From: Monilinia fructicola
Taxonomy: Eukaryota; Ascomycota; Leotiomycetes; Helotiales; Sclerotiniaceae
NCBI GenBank assembly: GCA_008692225.1
Contig: VICG01000013.1
Location: forward strand, 992,001 to 1,056,000
Direction: 5' to 3'
DNA length: 64,000 bases
Shown here: piece after piece, positions 1 through 17,400 of the stretch
How the letters are laid out: every line of letters begins with the position of its first letter
Numbering within the stretch: the stretch's first letter is position 1
The notes under the pieces: generated by a model
Told to the model about the DNA's origin: nothing
Database searches by the model: none
What the model saw: only the letters and a program-made list of their open reading frames with translations
Made by a program: the position numbers and the translations under genes

Positions 1-3000
1 CTTTAAAAATAAAAAAATATATATTAATCTTTACAAGGATTAATAGAAAAAATTTAAGTCAAAAAAAGCTAAGGTTTATTTAGTTAATAGAATAAATTAA
101 AAGTTTATTAATAAAATATTTAATTAGTTATATAAATAAAATCGGTTTAAATAAACTATAATGCTAATTTCCTTTAGTTTTTTTATTTTTTGTATTTATA
201 AAAATATTGTGGATGAAAAAGAAATTATTAGCAAAAAAAATTATATTATTATAAATATTAGAATTTTAAACTAGATTGTTATCTTCAATATATACTTAAT
301 CCCTATTTAAATAGATATTATTACAGTAATTGCTAATTGCCTATTTATTTTTATAATCAATTACATTAGTTTTTTTAACTAATAATATATTAAAAAGAAA
401 TATTAAAAGTTTTTTACCATATTATTATATTATAATTAAAAAATATTTATATATATTATAATAAAATTTCAGAATTCTTTAATATATATTTAATATTAAA
501 TTAACTCCATTTTTTGTATAAAACGAAAGTTTGCAAAAGTTTATATCAATAATATTATTATCTTCAATTACAGCTTTAAAAAGTATTTCAATTATTTCCA
601 ACAAATATTTTATTGGTTAAAATAGTATTATATTGTTTTAAATCCAAAAAAATGTTTTTTCACTTACCCTTCAATTATATTTCTTAATTAAAAAATTAAT
701 ACTTTTAGTTTAACTTTTATTATAAATAAACTAACAATTATTAAAACTTTAACTTTCCTACAAATCTTAAAGCAATTAAAGTATTATTTAAGTTTTATTA
801 AATATTTACAACAATACATTTTTTATTATATAAAACTTTTTGTTATATTACAAAAACGAAAAATTAAATTAAACCAAATACTTTAAAAATATAATAAAAA
901 CAAAATTATTAAAATAAAACATTAGAAAAAAATAATCTTAATAAAATTCAAGGATATCACAAAAAAGGAAAAAGATTTATTTAATACGCTATAATATACC
1001 TTTAAAAAATTTATTATCTTATATCATATAAATTCAAAGAAAAGATTGTATATTAATATTAACATTTTAAAAAATAATATTAAAAATATAATCTACCACT
1101 TCAATATTAAGCTTCTAACCCAAAAATCGATAATACCTATTATATTTTTGTTTAAATTAATTATAATTATTAAATTTAATTATTAATTTATCAAATTGAA
1201 AATTATAAGTTTATACTAAATTATTAATAAAATCTAATATTTTATTAAATCCTCAAAACTACTAATTATTGTTTACATTAATTATTCTATCATTATTCAA
1301 ATAATAACCCAAACCTTAATAAATACTTTATTGTTAATTAAATTAAATTTATAATATTTCCAAAATTTTAAATACCTATCCAAATTTTAATTTGAAATAC
1401 AATATAAATTAGAACGGTTAAATATTGTATTAAATACTTTATCAAAACTTTATATTATTAATATTATAATTAATAAATAATAAAATTCTATAACCAAACC
1501 AATCTATAATACTAATTTAATAGAATTTTAAGGGTATCCTATAATTGTTTTGTAGATTAATAAAATTTGATTATAAAAGTTAAAATAGACTTATAATATA
1601 AATATTAGAATTTCTAATTTTATTAAATAAATTAAAGAAAATTTTAAGCTAAAAATCAATATTGTAAAATTACCCTTTAAATTTAGAAATAGAATACTTT
1701 ATACAAAAGCTAATTAAATTCATTTATAAGCTTGTATAATAATACCTAAATTACTAAAGGTTAAAGTTTTTAATTATATATATAATCAATTCAAATATTT
1801 TGATTATAACAAAATTCATAAAAGGGTTTTAGCCAATTTTTATGTTTTTAATATTTCAAAAAAGATCTAAGCTTATTTATATTATTATTACTAATGCAGG
1901 GTATCATTAACCCTATACCACCAACCTTATAATAACTTATAATCAATTTTAACCCCTTTACACATTTTTCATACAATCTCTATCAATTTTATATTTACTT
2001 TATTTTGATTTATTCTAGATTTGTTTAATTACAGTTTATTAATCACTAATAAATTTTTAAAAGCTATCACACTAATCCTAGGTAAATTAACCTAAATAAT
2101 AATTTAATAAAGAAATATTTTAATTATACATTTATTACAAGTTTTATAAGGAGTTTTTTAAGTAATAATATTAGATTGAAATAAAAAGTTTATTTTTAAA
2201 GTATAGAAAAGTATTATGGATTTATTAGGTATTAAATTACTTTTTATTATTATTTAACATTCTTAAATTGATAATATTAATAAATGTATTAATCAAACAA
2301 TTAAAATTACTTTACACTATTATCTAATTACTATAAAGAATATTTTTTGTTAATCTAAAATTTTGCTTTACTTAACTATTACACTATCAAACTCTACTTT
2401 ATATAAAATTAATGTATCTACTACTATAATAATATATAATTTACAAATCAAAAAGTTCCTTAATATTGTAATTAAAACTATTATAGAATTTTCAAAGATA
2501 ACCTTTTTATAAACTAAATTTGAATTTATAAAACTTCCAATCCAAATTTATTTTATTAAATCATTAATTAGTAAAAAATATAAGCCTACCCTAATTAAAA
2601 TTATTAATATAATAAAGTTTATAGCAATATATATAAAGTATTAATATAATAAATGCTATAAACCAATATTTTTTAAAATTAATAATTAAGTTTTATTAAG
2701 ATTTTATTATAGTTATAATATACTTAGTTTTATAAAGCAAAATATTAAAATTAAGTAATAATTTGTAAAATCTTTTAAAATATTAAAAAAAATAAACTAT
2801 TTGGCATATCGAATTAAATTGCCCGAATTAATAAAAATACACCCAATAATTAATATTGTATATTTTAAGTTTTTATTAAATCTTATTGAAAATTTTTACC
2901 AACAACCTTTTATATAAAGAATTTTGTGAAATCTAAAATTAATTGTTAATCAAATCTTACACAAACAGGAATAATATAAAAGAAATAAAGGAATTATAGT

Positions 3001-3130
3001 AAAATATTTAATACAGTATTAAAGAAAAATTGTAGAATAGGATAAATAATAAATAGTAAGATATATTCCAATAAAAATTATTAAAGCTTTTAAAGAATAA
3101 AATAATAGAAAATAATAAAAGATTATATAA
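1..3130 (+). mobile_element. RIP-degraded Ty3/gypsy retrotransposon, pol region (5' part outside window)
   Basis: The stretch is over 80% A+T and has no long ORF. One forward frame (codon first base at positions 2, 5, 8 and so on) nevertheless keeps the order of a Ty3/gypsy polyprotein with many stops. The reverse transcriptase region is at about 130-640, with the YxDD box reading Y-I-N-N at 542-553. The RT-RNase H linker is near 752-860, and the RNase H end (NIVLNTLSKL) is at 1421-1450. Integrase covers about 1740-2560; its HPQTDGQ-like box reads H-S-stop-I-D-N at 2258-2275, followed by INQTIKITLHYYL. The C-terminal AYRIKLPELIKIHPI block is near 2804-2848, and a chromodomain-like tail runs over about 2930-3100. 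Damage is almost all C-to-T and G-to-A with the frame unbroken over 2.5 kb, the expected result of RIP. Gag and protease must lie left of the window. The superfamily is firm; the family name is not known. Confidence 0.88.
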
Positions 3131-3199
3131 TATATTTTCTTTATTCTTTTTTCATTTTTATATTTTGAAATAAAGCATTTTCTATTAGCGGTATTTATT

Positions 3200-3405
3200 A
3201 CAATGTATTATTAATCTTATAATCATATAACCATACTAGCTTAATTTATCTAGCTTATCTTAAATTAGCTTAGCTTAACTTAAGTAAATGAGGCCTATAA
3301 AAAGGGCTCCGTTTACTTTCACAAATCCTCATCTTAATTTAATACAATCAATCTCTCACATACAATAAGCCATTGAATTATCAGTTGCAAATTCACGCCC
3401 CACAA
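3200..3405 (+). repeat. Probable 3' LTR of the gypsy element
   Basis: Directly after the chromodomain-like tail, base composition returns toward normal. A TATA-like box (TATAAAAAG, 3296-3304) sits in a segment that could start with TG near 3204 and end with CA near 3387-3400. Position and promoter-like content fit a 3' LTR. The 5' LTR is outside the window, so the ends cannot be proven, and the TATA box could instead belong to flanking DNA. Confidence 0.35.
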
Positions 3406-3591
3406 TATCTTTTACGGCAGTTCCGCATTGTTATTTAGGTAGTGTTTAATGAAGAATGAAGGATTGACGAACGGAGTGTTGAGTTTAATGTTACGATAAA
3501 GAGCCCCCAAAGGCAAACCATACTTCAAGAGATGGGTTGTATGGGTTCTGATAAGTAGTATCCCAGGGCGCGCTGGTGATTCATATGTCCA

Positions 3592-5796
3592 CTATTGTGG
3601 ACATTGATATTCCTGCTCAAACATGTCCCAAAGATCTACAAATGGATACTCAAATCCATTCATCAAGCTTTCGGTGTCCGCGATAATGGGTACGTTTCCT
3701 GAGTCTCCTATGCCTTCACCCATCCCTTCCATACTAGAATTTTCACCTCTATTGACTTTATCCGTTGTTGTCACTTGAGACGAGGCGTTTAACCTATCAA
3801 TATGCTCTGCACATTGGGCGAGGCAAATTTCTGCTAGATCCCAATGATGAGAAGTGTGTGCCCAACTTAACCATTGTTTTACCTCAAATAGAATAGACTT
3901 GCAAGATTCGGCAGTCTGCATATCAGTGGTATCAATTGCGCAACGAAGGAGAATTATTGTCGCCGAGCATATATGATATGCGCTGTCTTAAGGACGTCCG
4001 GTCATTAACAGCACAGTCATAGTGATATGGAATACTTACATGGCATCCAGAACTCATCGAGATTTTGCTCTGTTAGAGAAGTTAAGAAGGATGTTATTGC
4101 TTTTGCGGACTCGCGCAACATTGCTTGGTGGTAAGCTCTGACTTCAATCAGGCATTGTTCGGAAGAATGTGTTACACTCTGTCAAACAATCAGTATCCAA
4201 GTCTCATAAACTCATACCAAGACTGACATGAAATGCAACACGGCAAAGTAGCATCTTAGCAGAGAGAAATCCGAGTCTCAAACTGCTTGATCCTGATACC
4301 TGTGTAGTATTGCGTTGATCTTTTGCCCACACTGGAAGAGATTCCTCCCATTCATCAAGATCGGTTTCGAGTCGACGTAATAGTCTATTGACATCCGTAA
4401 CTGGTCTAGACCTTCGATCATATAACAATGGAAGTATGTCACCAAGGACTTCGGTCAGCGCACACAATAAGATAAAGCATTCTGCTGGACCGATGCGTGA
4501 ATTCAAGTAGTCTCTTTCTGTGAGAAGTGAATCAAGTGTAGGAAGCGAGACATCATATTCATTCTTTCGAATATGTGCAGGTACGCCATGGGCAAAGCTT
4601 GACCTAGCATGTTATCTTGGTAAGATATTGTGATAAATTGCAAAGAAATGATACTCACCAGCGATCATGGATTAACACGCCCCACCAAAGTCGAGTACGT
4701 AAGTTCTTTTCATGATCGGATATTCTCCATCTACTGGGGTCACGATTCAACCCTAGACTATGAGCGAGAGCAACAGTTCTTCCGCTTGTGAGGGTATTGC
4801 CTGTGATCGAAACAACGGGACGACCAGATAAATCAAGGAGTGCAGTATAGAGAGTCGAAAGGCCAGGTGCAAGAAAGTCTCCTTGGAGTGATTCTACAGC
4901 TAGATTCCAGCAATACCGTTGATCTGGAACTGGAAATTGCTTGAGGATAGGTGAAAGTCTCCAGTATACCAACGATGAAGCTAATACATCACAAATTAAA
5001 GCGGGCGATAAGCTTTTATCGCTCTTTGAAAACAATTGTTGGAAATTATGCTCATCAATGATAGGAAAGCTAGGATGAATGTAGCGAAAATAACTGAGAA
5101 GTATTCAGCACACGTAACAAGATATCGACGTACACCATACAGATTAACAACTTCGTCTAAATTTGGTCCCAAGATCTGTTCCAATATCTCCTTCTGCTTC
5201 TCACCTGGTCTCTCTCTTGAAGAGAGTCCCTCTCTTTGCCGTGAAACACTGAGATAAATTACAGGATCCTTTGGATTGTCTGAGACAGTATCATACATGC
5301 GTTTGTCGTCAGACTTTCTCGGCCGAGCTTGAGTGGCCATATATTGCTCCAGCAACTGGACATCTTCTGCGATGACCGGTCCGATGATCATAGAAGACCT
5401 GGCATTAGTACTAGCTTTTTCTTGTCGAGTATAATCGGGACTTTGGAGGCCCGATTGCTCAGGTGTATTTTCTTCCAAAGAAGGGCGGACATTATTTCCA
5501 GATCTCGGAGAAGTAGAAGGATTAGAGCCAGACATTCTAGGACGTTTTGGCGAACGCACTGAAGTCATGGCCATGCCACTCGTACTGTTCATGGTCGGCG
5601 TGCTGCGTTTGCTGCCTTTGGTGGCTTTGGAAGCTGGTGATCGAGTACAATCTACACCTTGGTCTCGACAAATACGACAGGGACCGTTGGAAACGTTTGC
5701 TTCACATCTCAACTTACCCTTTCGGCATCGATCGCAGGCTGGAATTTTGTGTGATCGGTAAGGTCGAGGCTCATTTCCCGTGGAAAGACAATCCAT
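3592..5796 (-). CDS. Zn2Cys6 transcription factor with Fungal_trans domain
   Basis: Predicted nuclear DNA-binding regulator of 666 residues, complete in five exons: 5796-5141, 5093-4659, 4603-4228, 4178-4040 and 3986-3592. Introns are 47-55 nt, and exon phases agree at every junction. The start is the ATG before MDCLSTG. Residues about 20-50 carry the binuclear zinc cluster CDRCRKGKLRC followed by CRIC and a final C, so all six cysteines are present. A Ser/Pro-rich linker follows. From about residue 215 comes the fungal-specific regulatory domain with YFRYIHPSFPIIDE, the AHSLGLNRDPSRWRI block and RLWWGVLIHDRW, ending in WMPYSAYHICSATIILL. The third intron uses GTCAGT as donor, chosen because it keeps frame. 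It is transcribed in the same direction as the dialkylglycine decarboxylase gene 440 bp upstream and may control it. The target is unknown, and no specific homologue is recognised. Confidence 0.9.
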
Positions 5797-6236
5797 TGAG
5801 GTTTAAGATATTTAGTTGGATCTTCACAATCGATCATGGAATAGTCAAGAACCTGATTCTGTCAACAATGATTGTTCAAAGTAGAATATTTTGCATGACT
5901 TCCAAGAAAGAACATGGCCAAATTTTTCGAAGTTAAGGTTATCATCCGGGATTATTTCGGGGGTGGCTCAACCCTGTGGCTGCACATAGACATGCAGTTT
6001 TATATGTTCCGGGGTAGAACTAACGATACCTAGGTAGTTCTATAAGGTTACGCGAATTTGCGAATCAATGTAGAGTACCTACCGTAGGTACCTAGTCGTT
6101 AATATCCCATATTTTGGTATAGATTAGGGCATATAAAAATCAATAAAAGTAAGGTTATTTGCAAAAAAAAATCCAGTTTATATAAAATAAGATTTTAATT
6201 AATTTGATAATATAACCCTGTTGATAACTATCAATT
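5797..6236. other. Intergenic region, decarboxylase 3' end to regulator 5' end
   Basis: This 440 bp stretch should hold the promoter of the Zn2Cys6 gene and the 3' end of the upstream decarboxylase. It contains a near-palindromic GTACCTACCGTAGGTACC block around 6073-6092 and an A+T-rich patch at about 6110-6230. No ORF worth calling is seen. I tested the A+T-rich patch for transposon ends and found no convincing inverted repeat with target duplication. Confidence 0.5.
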
Positions 6237-9661
<3,425 letters not shown>

Positions 9662-11423
9662 TTAAAGACTCAACTCAACAGCCTTGCTGGAACGAATCTG
9701 ATCACGCCATTCAGCAAGAGCAGTTTCGACTTCTCCACCGGGTCCACAGTACTTTTCAACCTGGTGTACACAACGGCCGATGAAGTTCTTTGGGTCCATG
9801 AGGTTGTCGAGATCAGCCCAGACAGGTTCAAAGTACTTGGTAGCCTTGATACGATCGATCAAGTCATTCTTACCACCTTGCTTCTTGACAACATCAGAAG
9901 CTTGATGAGAAAGGACACGAATCTCCTCATGGGCCTCTTGTCTTGATCCTCCAGAAGCAACCATTCTCATGATGATGACCTCAGTAGCCATAAAAGGCAA
10001 TTCTTCCATGACACGAGAGTGAATGCGATTTGGGTAAACAACAAATCCAGAGACGACGTTGTCCAGAGCCATGCAGACGGCATCGGCAGAGAGGAACATC
10101 TCAGGGATGGTGATGCGGCGAATGGCGGAGTCATCAAGGGTACGCTCAAACCATTGAGCGGCGTAAGTATCGTTGGCATTCTTGTTGAGGTTGGCAAGAT
10201 GGCGGCCAATAGCTGCAATTCGCTCAGAACGCATTGGGTTGCGCTTGTAAGCCATTGCAGATGAACCAATTTGATCCTTCTCGAATGGTTCTTCCAACTC
10301 CTTCAAATTGGCAAGATGACGGATGTCACTTGAAATTCTCTGGGCGGTGGCACCAAAGCTAGAGAGGGCATTGGCAATTCTGAGATCAACCTTACGGGAA
10401 TAGGTTTGAGTGCTAATGGAGTAGCAGCTTGGGAAACCGGCCTTCTTGCACAGAATTTCATTAAGCTGGTCAATCTTGTCGCCATCGCCATTGAAGATCT
10501 CCATGAAACTGGCTTGAGTACCAGTTGTACCTTGGGCACCACGGTAACCTGGAGTTGAGTAGTATTAGTAAATGAACAGAGGCATTCGAAATGGGTGCAG
10601 GAGATATTGTTAAGACTTACGGAGATCGCCTCTGACTCTCTTGATGTCCTCCAAATCCATGAGTAGATCTTGAACCCATTGAGTGGCACGACGGCCAACA
10701 GTGATTAACTGGGCAGGTTGGAAATGAGTGTAACCCAAGGTAGGCAAATCCTTGAACTCGAGAGCAAATTGTGCGATCTTGTGAATGATGGTGGCCAACT
10801 TTGGGAGAAGCAAGTCAAGAGCATCACGTTGGAAGATGAGATCGGCATTATCGGTGCAGTAGCATGAGGTGGCACCATAATGAATGATACCAGCGGCCTT
10901 TGGAGCAACTAGACCAAATGCATGAACGTGTGCCATACTGAAAGGAAAATGGTTAGCAAACGCGAAATTGAAATTAGAGGAATCTCAAATGTGAGGAACG
11001 TACACATCATGACGACGACGCTTTTCTTCTTCTGCGGCAACCTTGAAATCCTCATCGGTCATGATTCTGTGCGCCTTCATCTGTTCAATGCCTTCAGCAC
11101 TGATATCCAAGCCCAACTCCTTTTCGGCCTCGGCAAGATCGATCCAAAGAGTTCTCCAAGTATTAGCACGGGAACGAGCGGAGAAGATCTCCTTCATCTG
11201 ATTGCCTGCAATCGAAGAGTAATTAGCACTGGACCTTTGAATATGATTGAAGGTGTGTCTCCCATGGACCATCTAGATAGGTAAATCCCTTTATCTGATC
11301 TTACTGTGGGGAAAACCCAGGAAGATAGGTAGATCAAGAGGGACAAGTCGATGGGAGTAGATTATAGTACTTACTTGCATAACGCGAAGTCAATGGGGTT
11401 TGGTAGATGTCGTTGGCAGACAT
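9662..11423 (-). CDS. ADE13: Adenylosuccinate lyase
   Basis: Cleaves SAICAR to AICAR plus fumarate and adenylosuccinate to AMP plus fumarate, so it acts twice in purine synthesis, in the cytosol, as a homotetramer. Four exons (11423-11375, 11205-11004, 10937-10621, 10548-9662) give 484 residues, close to the 482 of yeast Ade13. The protein starts [16 protein letters not shown], like other fungal lyases. [13 protein letters not shown] and [13 protein letters not shown] carry the catalytic histidine region. THFQPAQ precedes [36 protein letters not shown] is the fumarase/aspartase superfamily signature with the catalytic serine loop. The first intron (169 nt) follows only 16 codons, and the other two are 66 and 72 nt. 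The frame is intact throughout, in contrast to STE20 and vigilin downstream. I saw no TGACTC box close upstream. Confidence 0.95.
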
Positions 11424-14400
11424 GTTGAGTAGATTTATCAAAAGATCTTGATAATGCTTGGTGTTGTGATATTCTTGTAATACAACAGGAACTTTCTGAA
11501 AGAGTCTGAAGAGGTTATTATGTGAAGACGAAGATAAAACTGAATTGAAAGATAGAGAGAAGTATTGAGAAGCGCGGGGCAGATAAAATTGATAATTAAT
11601 TTGTGGAGGGGAAAAAAAACAAGACTAAGGATGTACTAAGGATGCACTAACGGCCGCATTGTTCCGTCCCGAGACACATCTAGGGCAATTTTGGGATTTT
11701 TCTTTTTTGCTTTGAGGGATTTTGATTGGATGCCAAAGGAGTGGATCATGTTCCCGAGGTTTTTCCGATATATGGTTGATGATGGTTGATGATGGTTGAT
11801 AATAACTACCTAGATACGTATTAGTAGGTACAGCATTCATGAGTATTGATGACTTCTAAACCTCTAAATCATATAAAATCTAGCACTCTGTATGGAATTC
11901 AAATAGATATGCATCACATGCATACAAATTAATCGAAATCACCCTACTCAGACTCTCTGGCTTCAAAAACACCATTACCTATGAAGGTTATTTGAAAACG
12001 GAAGGCAAGGTAGGGACTTGAGAGAGAGGTAGGCATCACCTATTCACATTCAATCAATGTCGATGGGATAAAAGACCAATTGCAAACCAGGTTGGATTGA
12101 CCCTAAGAACCAATCATCCTCCCACTCACAGTACGTGAACCCAAGGTTGTCATGAAGCTCCCAATTGCTTAGATGAATGAGAAGGGGGAGGCGATGAAGC
12201 ATTACCGGCACCTGTAAGGATTGGGAAAAGAAGAGAAACTAAGCCTCAAAGCGATGATAACCTTACCATCTAGGATTTCTGGCTGTCAGGCTCAAGATCA
12301 TAGTATCTCGATACAATACTATTTCTTGTCTGCTTCTCATTAGGATTCGATGGTTGCAATATAGCATGACATGGCACACATTCTTTGAGTTGATAATATG
12401 TAATATATAGAACCTTTGGAAACACCAAGCAATCCAGTACGCTCATCAGCAAAAAAGGGTGTAAGGGTACGAAACCTCACTCGTGAAGTAAGATTGACTC
12501 AACTCTACTGATTGGGAAAGAAACATAAATTCAGTCTTTGTTATATTGATTTCTGATTCAAGAAAGGCATGTAAGATACTTGACAGCACTGCACTCTGTA
12601 CTACACTCTGTACTATAGTACTTCCATTAGACCAGGGAGGCATACTCTCAACTCAATTCTCGTTAAGAGAATCTTTTCCCCTGTTCATGTAGATTAGATG
12701 CATGTGATGGATGACAAAAAATAAAAGTTGCTATGATTGGTTGGATTATCATTGATGTCGTGATTTTCCTGATCTGCAAGTGGTGGAAAATATCCATAAA
12801 AAATAGGTCTAGAGGTACATACCTATGTAACTTACGTAGGAGTTCTAGTAGTTTCAAGCTATTTATATTTCTCCTTTTCACCTGACTTGGAAAAACATCT
12901 AACTATCACATACTCTTTTAAGGAGATACAGTATTTGCTTTCAAGACCGCCAAAAGAAGAATCAGATTATAACGACTATTGAAACCTGGTGTTTCTATCT
13001 TTCCCAGTCTGTCTAATGCAGGTTATCAGCCGACATCAAAACTTTTTTTGTGCAAATTGGAATCCTTGTCCTGTTGGGGGCGGCTTGCTTGACCCCAGGT
13101 AGTGTGCTTTTCAAAGGGCGGGTAACATTACTCAATGCCCATGCGTCTCTATTTCGGGTGAATCTTCTGAGGCATCGAAACTCTTTTTTGGTGATAAAAT
13201 AAAGCTTTCAGATATATTAGGCTTTGAAGGTCATGGTTCTATGACAATGTCAAAGAACTGATAACATAGTCAGACTTCATGTCTTGTGCCAAGTGGGAAA
13301 GTCTGCATCAGTTGAACTGAGTTAAAGTTCGATTTATGCCAAAGAAGGGGTCATTGTTGGGGAGAGCACAACTGCAAGAAAATAGCTAGAAGTCATCGTG
13401 TCTTTCAAACAAATTTCGAGAATTTGTTGCCATATTGAAGCAAACAAAATCTGCATATCCAGAAAGAGCAAGTCTCTTCCAATCAGATGTTGTGGACATC
13501 CTATATCAAACTCATATCAAAGTACACAAAGATGGCCCTTATTTCAGTTTTGTGTTCTTTTCAGTGATATACATATGGAAGAAGGCTGTGGAGCATAGAT
13601 ACAAAGAAGAATAAGAATTCTTTGAAGAGCTAGCCTTCTACCTTTTCCTCAAACCAAAAGAACTTATTCGATCATTTCAACTCAAGCATTGCCATCACAC
13701 CGTATTGCAGCTTCAAGCGTTGATTTTTGTCAAGTGGAGATATGATATTGTATCATTTGGACATTTTCGAATACAAAGCTCCCAGAGCTTCTCTTCACCT
13801 AGAAAGTGAAGCCACTCTTTCCATGATTTTGTATGTACTTCTCAGTGGAAAATCCAAGATTCTTACTAGCACCTCTATTTGAAGCTGTTGAAATACGGAA
13901 CAAACATCATTTCTGCTCACTCAGCAAGCCCAACAACGAGGAACAGAATTTGAGGTCGCGAATTTCTTCTTAATTCCTTCTTCGCCATATTTCGAGATCG
14001 TCCAACAGTCTCGAGCTTCCACTCATGCATTGATATTGCCCATGCGGGTACTGCTGTTGATAATTTCCTGTACTTTAAGAGAATGATCATATTTGAGATG
14101 CTGGTGCCAGCTGAAAGGTTGAGCTGTATCCTGGCTCCGAAGACCAGCAAAATTTTTGACTTTGAAATTTTGATGTGGACAACTGTCCAGAATACCAACA
14201 ACCCGATGAGAACCACATCTCCCTCTTTTACTTCATCCTGCTATATACTGTCAACTCATCTATAACAATGAGAGATATAATGAGGCTCGATATAACACAA
14301 CGTGACTTTAAAAACATTTTGATCTTCCCGTCTTTCTAAAAATGATATGGGGATAAATACCGGTGCTAAGCAGGTAGTTTCCGTCATCTTATAGCAAAAC

Positions 14401-17400
14401 TTTCAGCTATCATTTCTGAGATAAAGCAACGAGCTCTGGTCGAAGCGGCTGATGTTCGAAATATGAAGCACAACAACTTCGGTGGTGGTTCTGGTGTCTT
14501 TCTTCTCTACCCTTCCATCTATTTCCACATATCCAGGTTGTGACTTTGATCCAACGCTGAGTTCTTCCCAAGAAACTAGAGCATGGAGGAAAGTTAGTTG
14601 AAGATTTCACATCCCTGCTTTGTTGTTATCACAAGTCAAGTGCAATGACAAGAAGAATCTACGAATGGGGATCAGATGGGGAGTTCCTGCATTAGCCACC
14701 ACCTCAGTTCAACATGCACCGGTCGGTAATTAATGGCCCGAAGCCCCGAGGGAAAATTTTGAACGTGGAAATTAATAAGACGGCAGGTTGTGAAAGGTGC
14801 TTTCATGTAGCGTGTTTGGCGCACTGTGTGTATGTACCTAGCTGCCATCATACAAGTGGCAGTGAGAGAGCACCGATGATTAATTAGGCAGGCATTGTTG
14901 TTATGTCATCCTGATTATGCCCCTAGTATTGGAATGGTAAATCATAATTATGAGCATATGGCGTCCAGGATGTAAAAGGTCAAGCTCTGCATTCTTCAAC
15001 CCTCCCTTGATTGACAGCTCTAACACTGAGATTCTGCAGAGCTTTTATGTTGACCAAAGGGAGCCTCGCTTCTGTGCCTGGGATAACATGATCATGTGAA
15101 TCTCAACTACATGTTGCTTCGTGATATACCCGCATAGATAAGAAGAAGAAAGGTGAGAAATCCAAGACACTTGGATTCACCCCCTTTGCTAAAAGCTACG
15201 TAATGCGCATCGCTCGCCACATCTTGAACTATATGCGGTGGTATATGTGATCTTGGGCTCCTAACTTATGGGTTCTTAAAACCGAATCAGAAGGAGCAAC
15301 TCTTTTTATGACTGGGGATCTAGAGCAAGGACGAGCCTCTAGAGCAATTGATGCTTAATAAAAGGTATAAGCAGATATCATATTTGCCGCTGTCTTTCTT
15401 GAAGGGGGCAAGGGATGTTGCTGAGAGGAAGACCAATGGAAAAGAGGGAGGGCAAGGGACAAAAAGACTTGAGAATGTATCGGCAATTATTAGCGACATT
15501 TTCATGTTAGTACAGATTATAACCTTATATTCAAAGACTTTCATACACATTCTCTCCGTGGCGTTTCAAATATGGTGTTCTTAGCAGGCATGAGATTTCT
15601 CATAGCTTTGCAGCTAGGTAAAGAAATACAGGTGCTACCACGGCTCTGTTGACTATCAATTTATGGCTCTGTGCCTTGTGGGATATAGCTGTTTGTTACA
15701 TTCCAGATCCCTGACCTGGAGATTCATATCTAACGCTCGTATGACTAGCGGATGCTGAACATGTTTTGATCTCGAAGAAAGCTCAACTATTGCAAGCTCG
15801 CTTCGAAGCCAAGAACAGAAGAGAGGCATGAAGCGTTCCTTCATTGTATCTCTCAGACTTCTCTTTTGTGTCTAATTTATACTAACCCCCTTTCTTGGCG
15901 TTCAATTTCCAATCCCCAACCTCCAATCAGGCCCCACGTCTCCCACGCGAGCTCCTCGCTACTCTACTAGAACCTTCACTACACCATGTATGTTTCCACG
16001 CGTAGCACAATGGTACAAAAACAACCAATGTTCCTATCCACAAGAATTAAACCAAAAAGCTATCGAAGTTGTGTTTTGTCCTAAGAATGCGGTCGTCACG
16101 AGCTCATAGTACATTCTCGAAAGAAGCTTGTCATCTGCCTGCTATGGGCCAGAGATTCCTTTCCCCTCCATGAAAGCCGGAATATCCGCGAATATTGTCG
16201 TAAACTTGAATGCTGTCGCTCATCTCACTGCAATATGCGAATAGAAAGTCTGACGGTATGAACCAGCAGCCATCATGCCATGGAAGTAACGACAGCGGCA
16301 ATACATGAACTTGCATAGCTCCATGCTCAGAATTTTAACAAGTCGCAAATCAAGCGCCAATGAGAACACTGAAAACATCCATGGAATTAACCACGTGTAA
16401 GATGTTGAAAACCAGCCCAAAAACTATAAGATCCATACTCCCTAGAGATAGGGAAATGGAAACCCGCAGAGCCCAGAGGAAAGTAGCTTCTGCGTACCCA
16501 GTCCTAGATAGGATGGATGAAAGGGACCCATGCAGCATCCGGATGTGTCAAAAACAAAGATCATCTCGGAAAGCTATCCGCATTCCAGACCAAGATATAC
16601 CCAGCTAGGGTATACATACCCATGGACCCAGCACCGCCATCCAACAACCAAAAACCCGGAGCCGTGATCGTAAGACTTCAAAACCGATGACCATGCACAG
16701 AAACACGGCGACAGAATAATCCACAGCAGATGTTTTCAGAGAATACAAGCTTCCCCTGCATCACGAACTCGCAATCTCACACCACACCACCATCACACAA
16801 TTTTCGAGCCGCAAAAAAATGCAAATGTGAAATCAGCCCAGAGATACACACCGCGAGATCAACTTTAACAAAGATCCAAACCGAAAAGCACCATCCCACC
16901 CCCGTTCCAGCTCAACACTCCCGCCGCAAAAAAAACACCACGAGAAAAGCCGTTTCGATCCCCAATCAAGTTTTGCCGCACCGAAATGTTTCCAGCAGCT
17001 TTATGGAGGCCGGTACTAATAATTACACACCACAACCACAACCACAACCACAACCACGACCATAACCACAATCCCCATCCCGCCACCCTCCACACCTCCT
17101 CAAAACCTTGGCATCACATCCCACCACACCCTCCCCCCTCCCCCTCCACCCCACCCCATAACAAAACAACCAAAAAGCACCCCCATCAACCCGTACCTTG
17201 TAAATCATGACGGCATCCACGCATCCACGCACCCACCGACCCAACACCTCATTCCACATCCCACAACCCACACGTACAATCTCAGACCTCAGATCGCAGA
17301 TCGCAGATCTCACCACCCGACCCTACCACCCAACCCCACCCCACAACCCCATCAATCCCAACGCCATAAGATGCAAGAACTCCCCTCCTCCTCCTCATCG

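Noticed and set aside
6110..6235. Small A+T-rich insertion with TAGGG and ACCCTG ends, like a mini hAT
   Set aside because: The end similarity is short, and the 8-bp flanks do not match (GTATAGAT against TTGATAAC).
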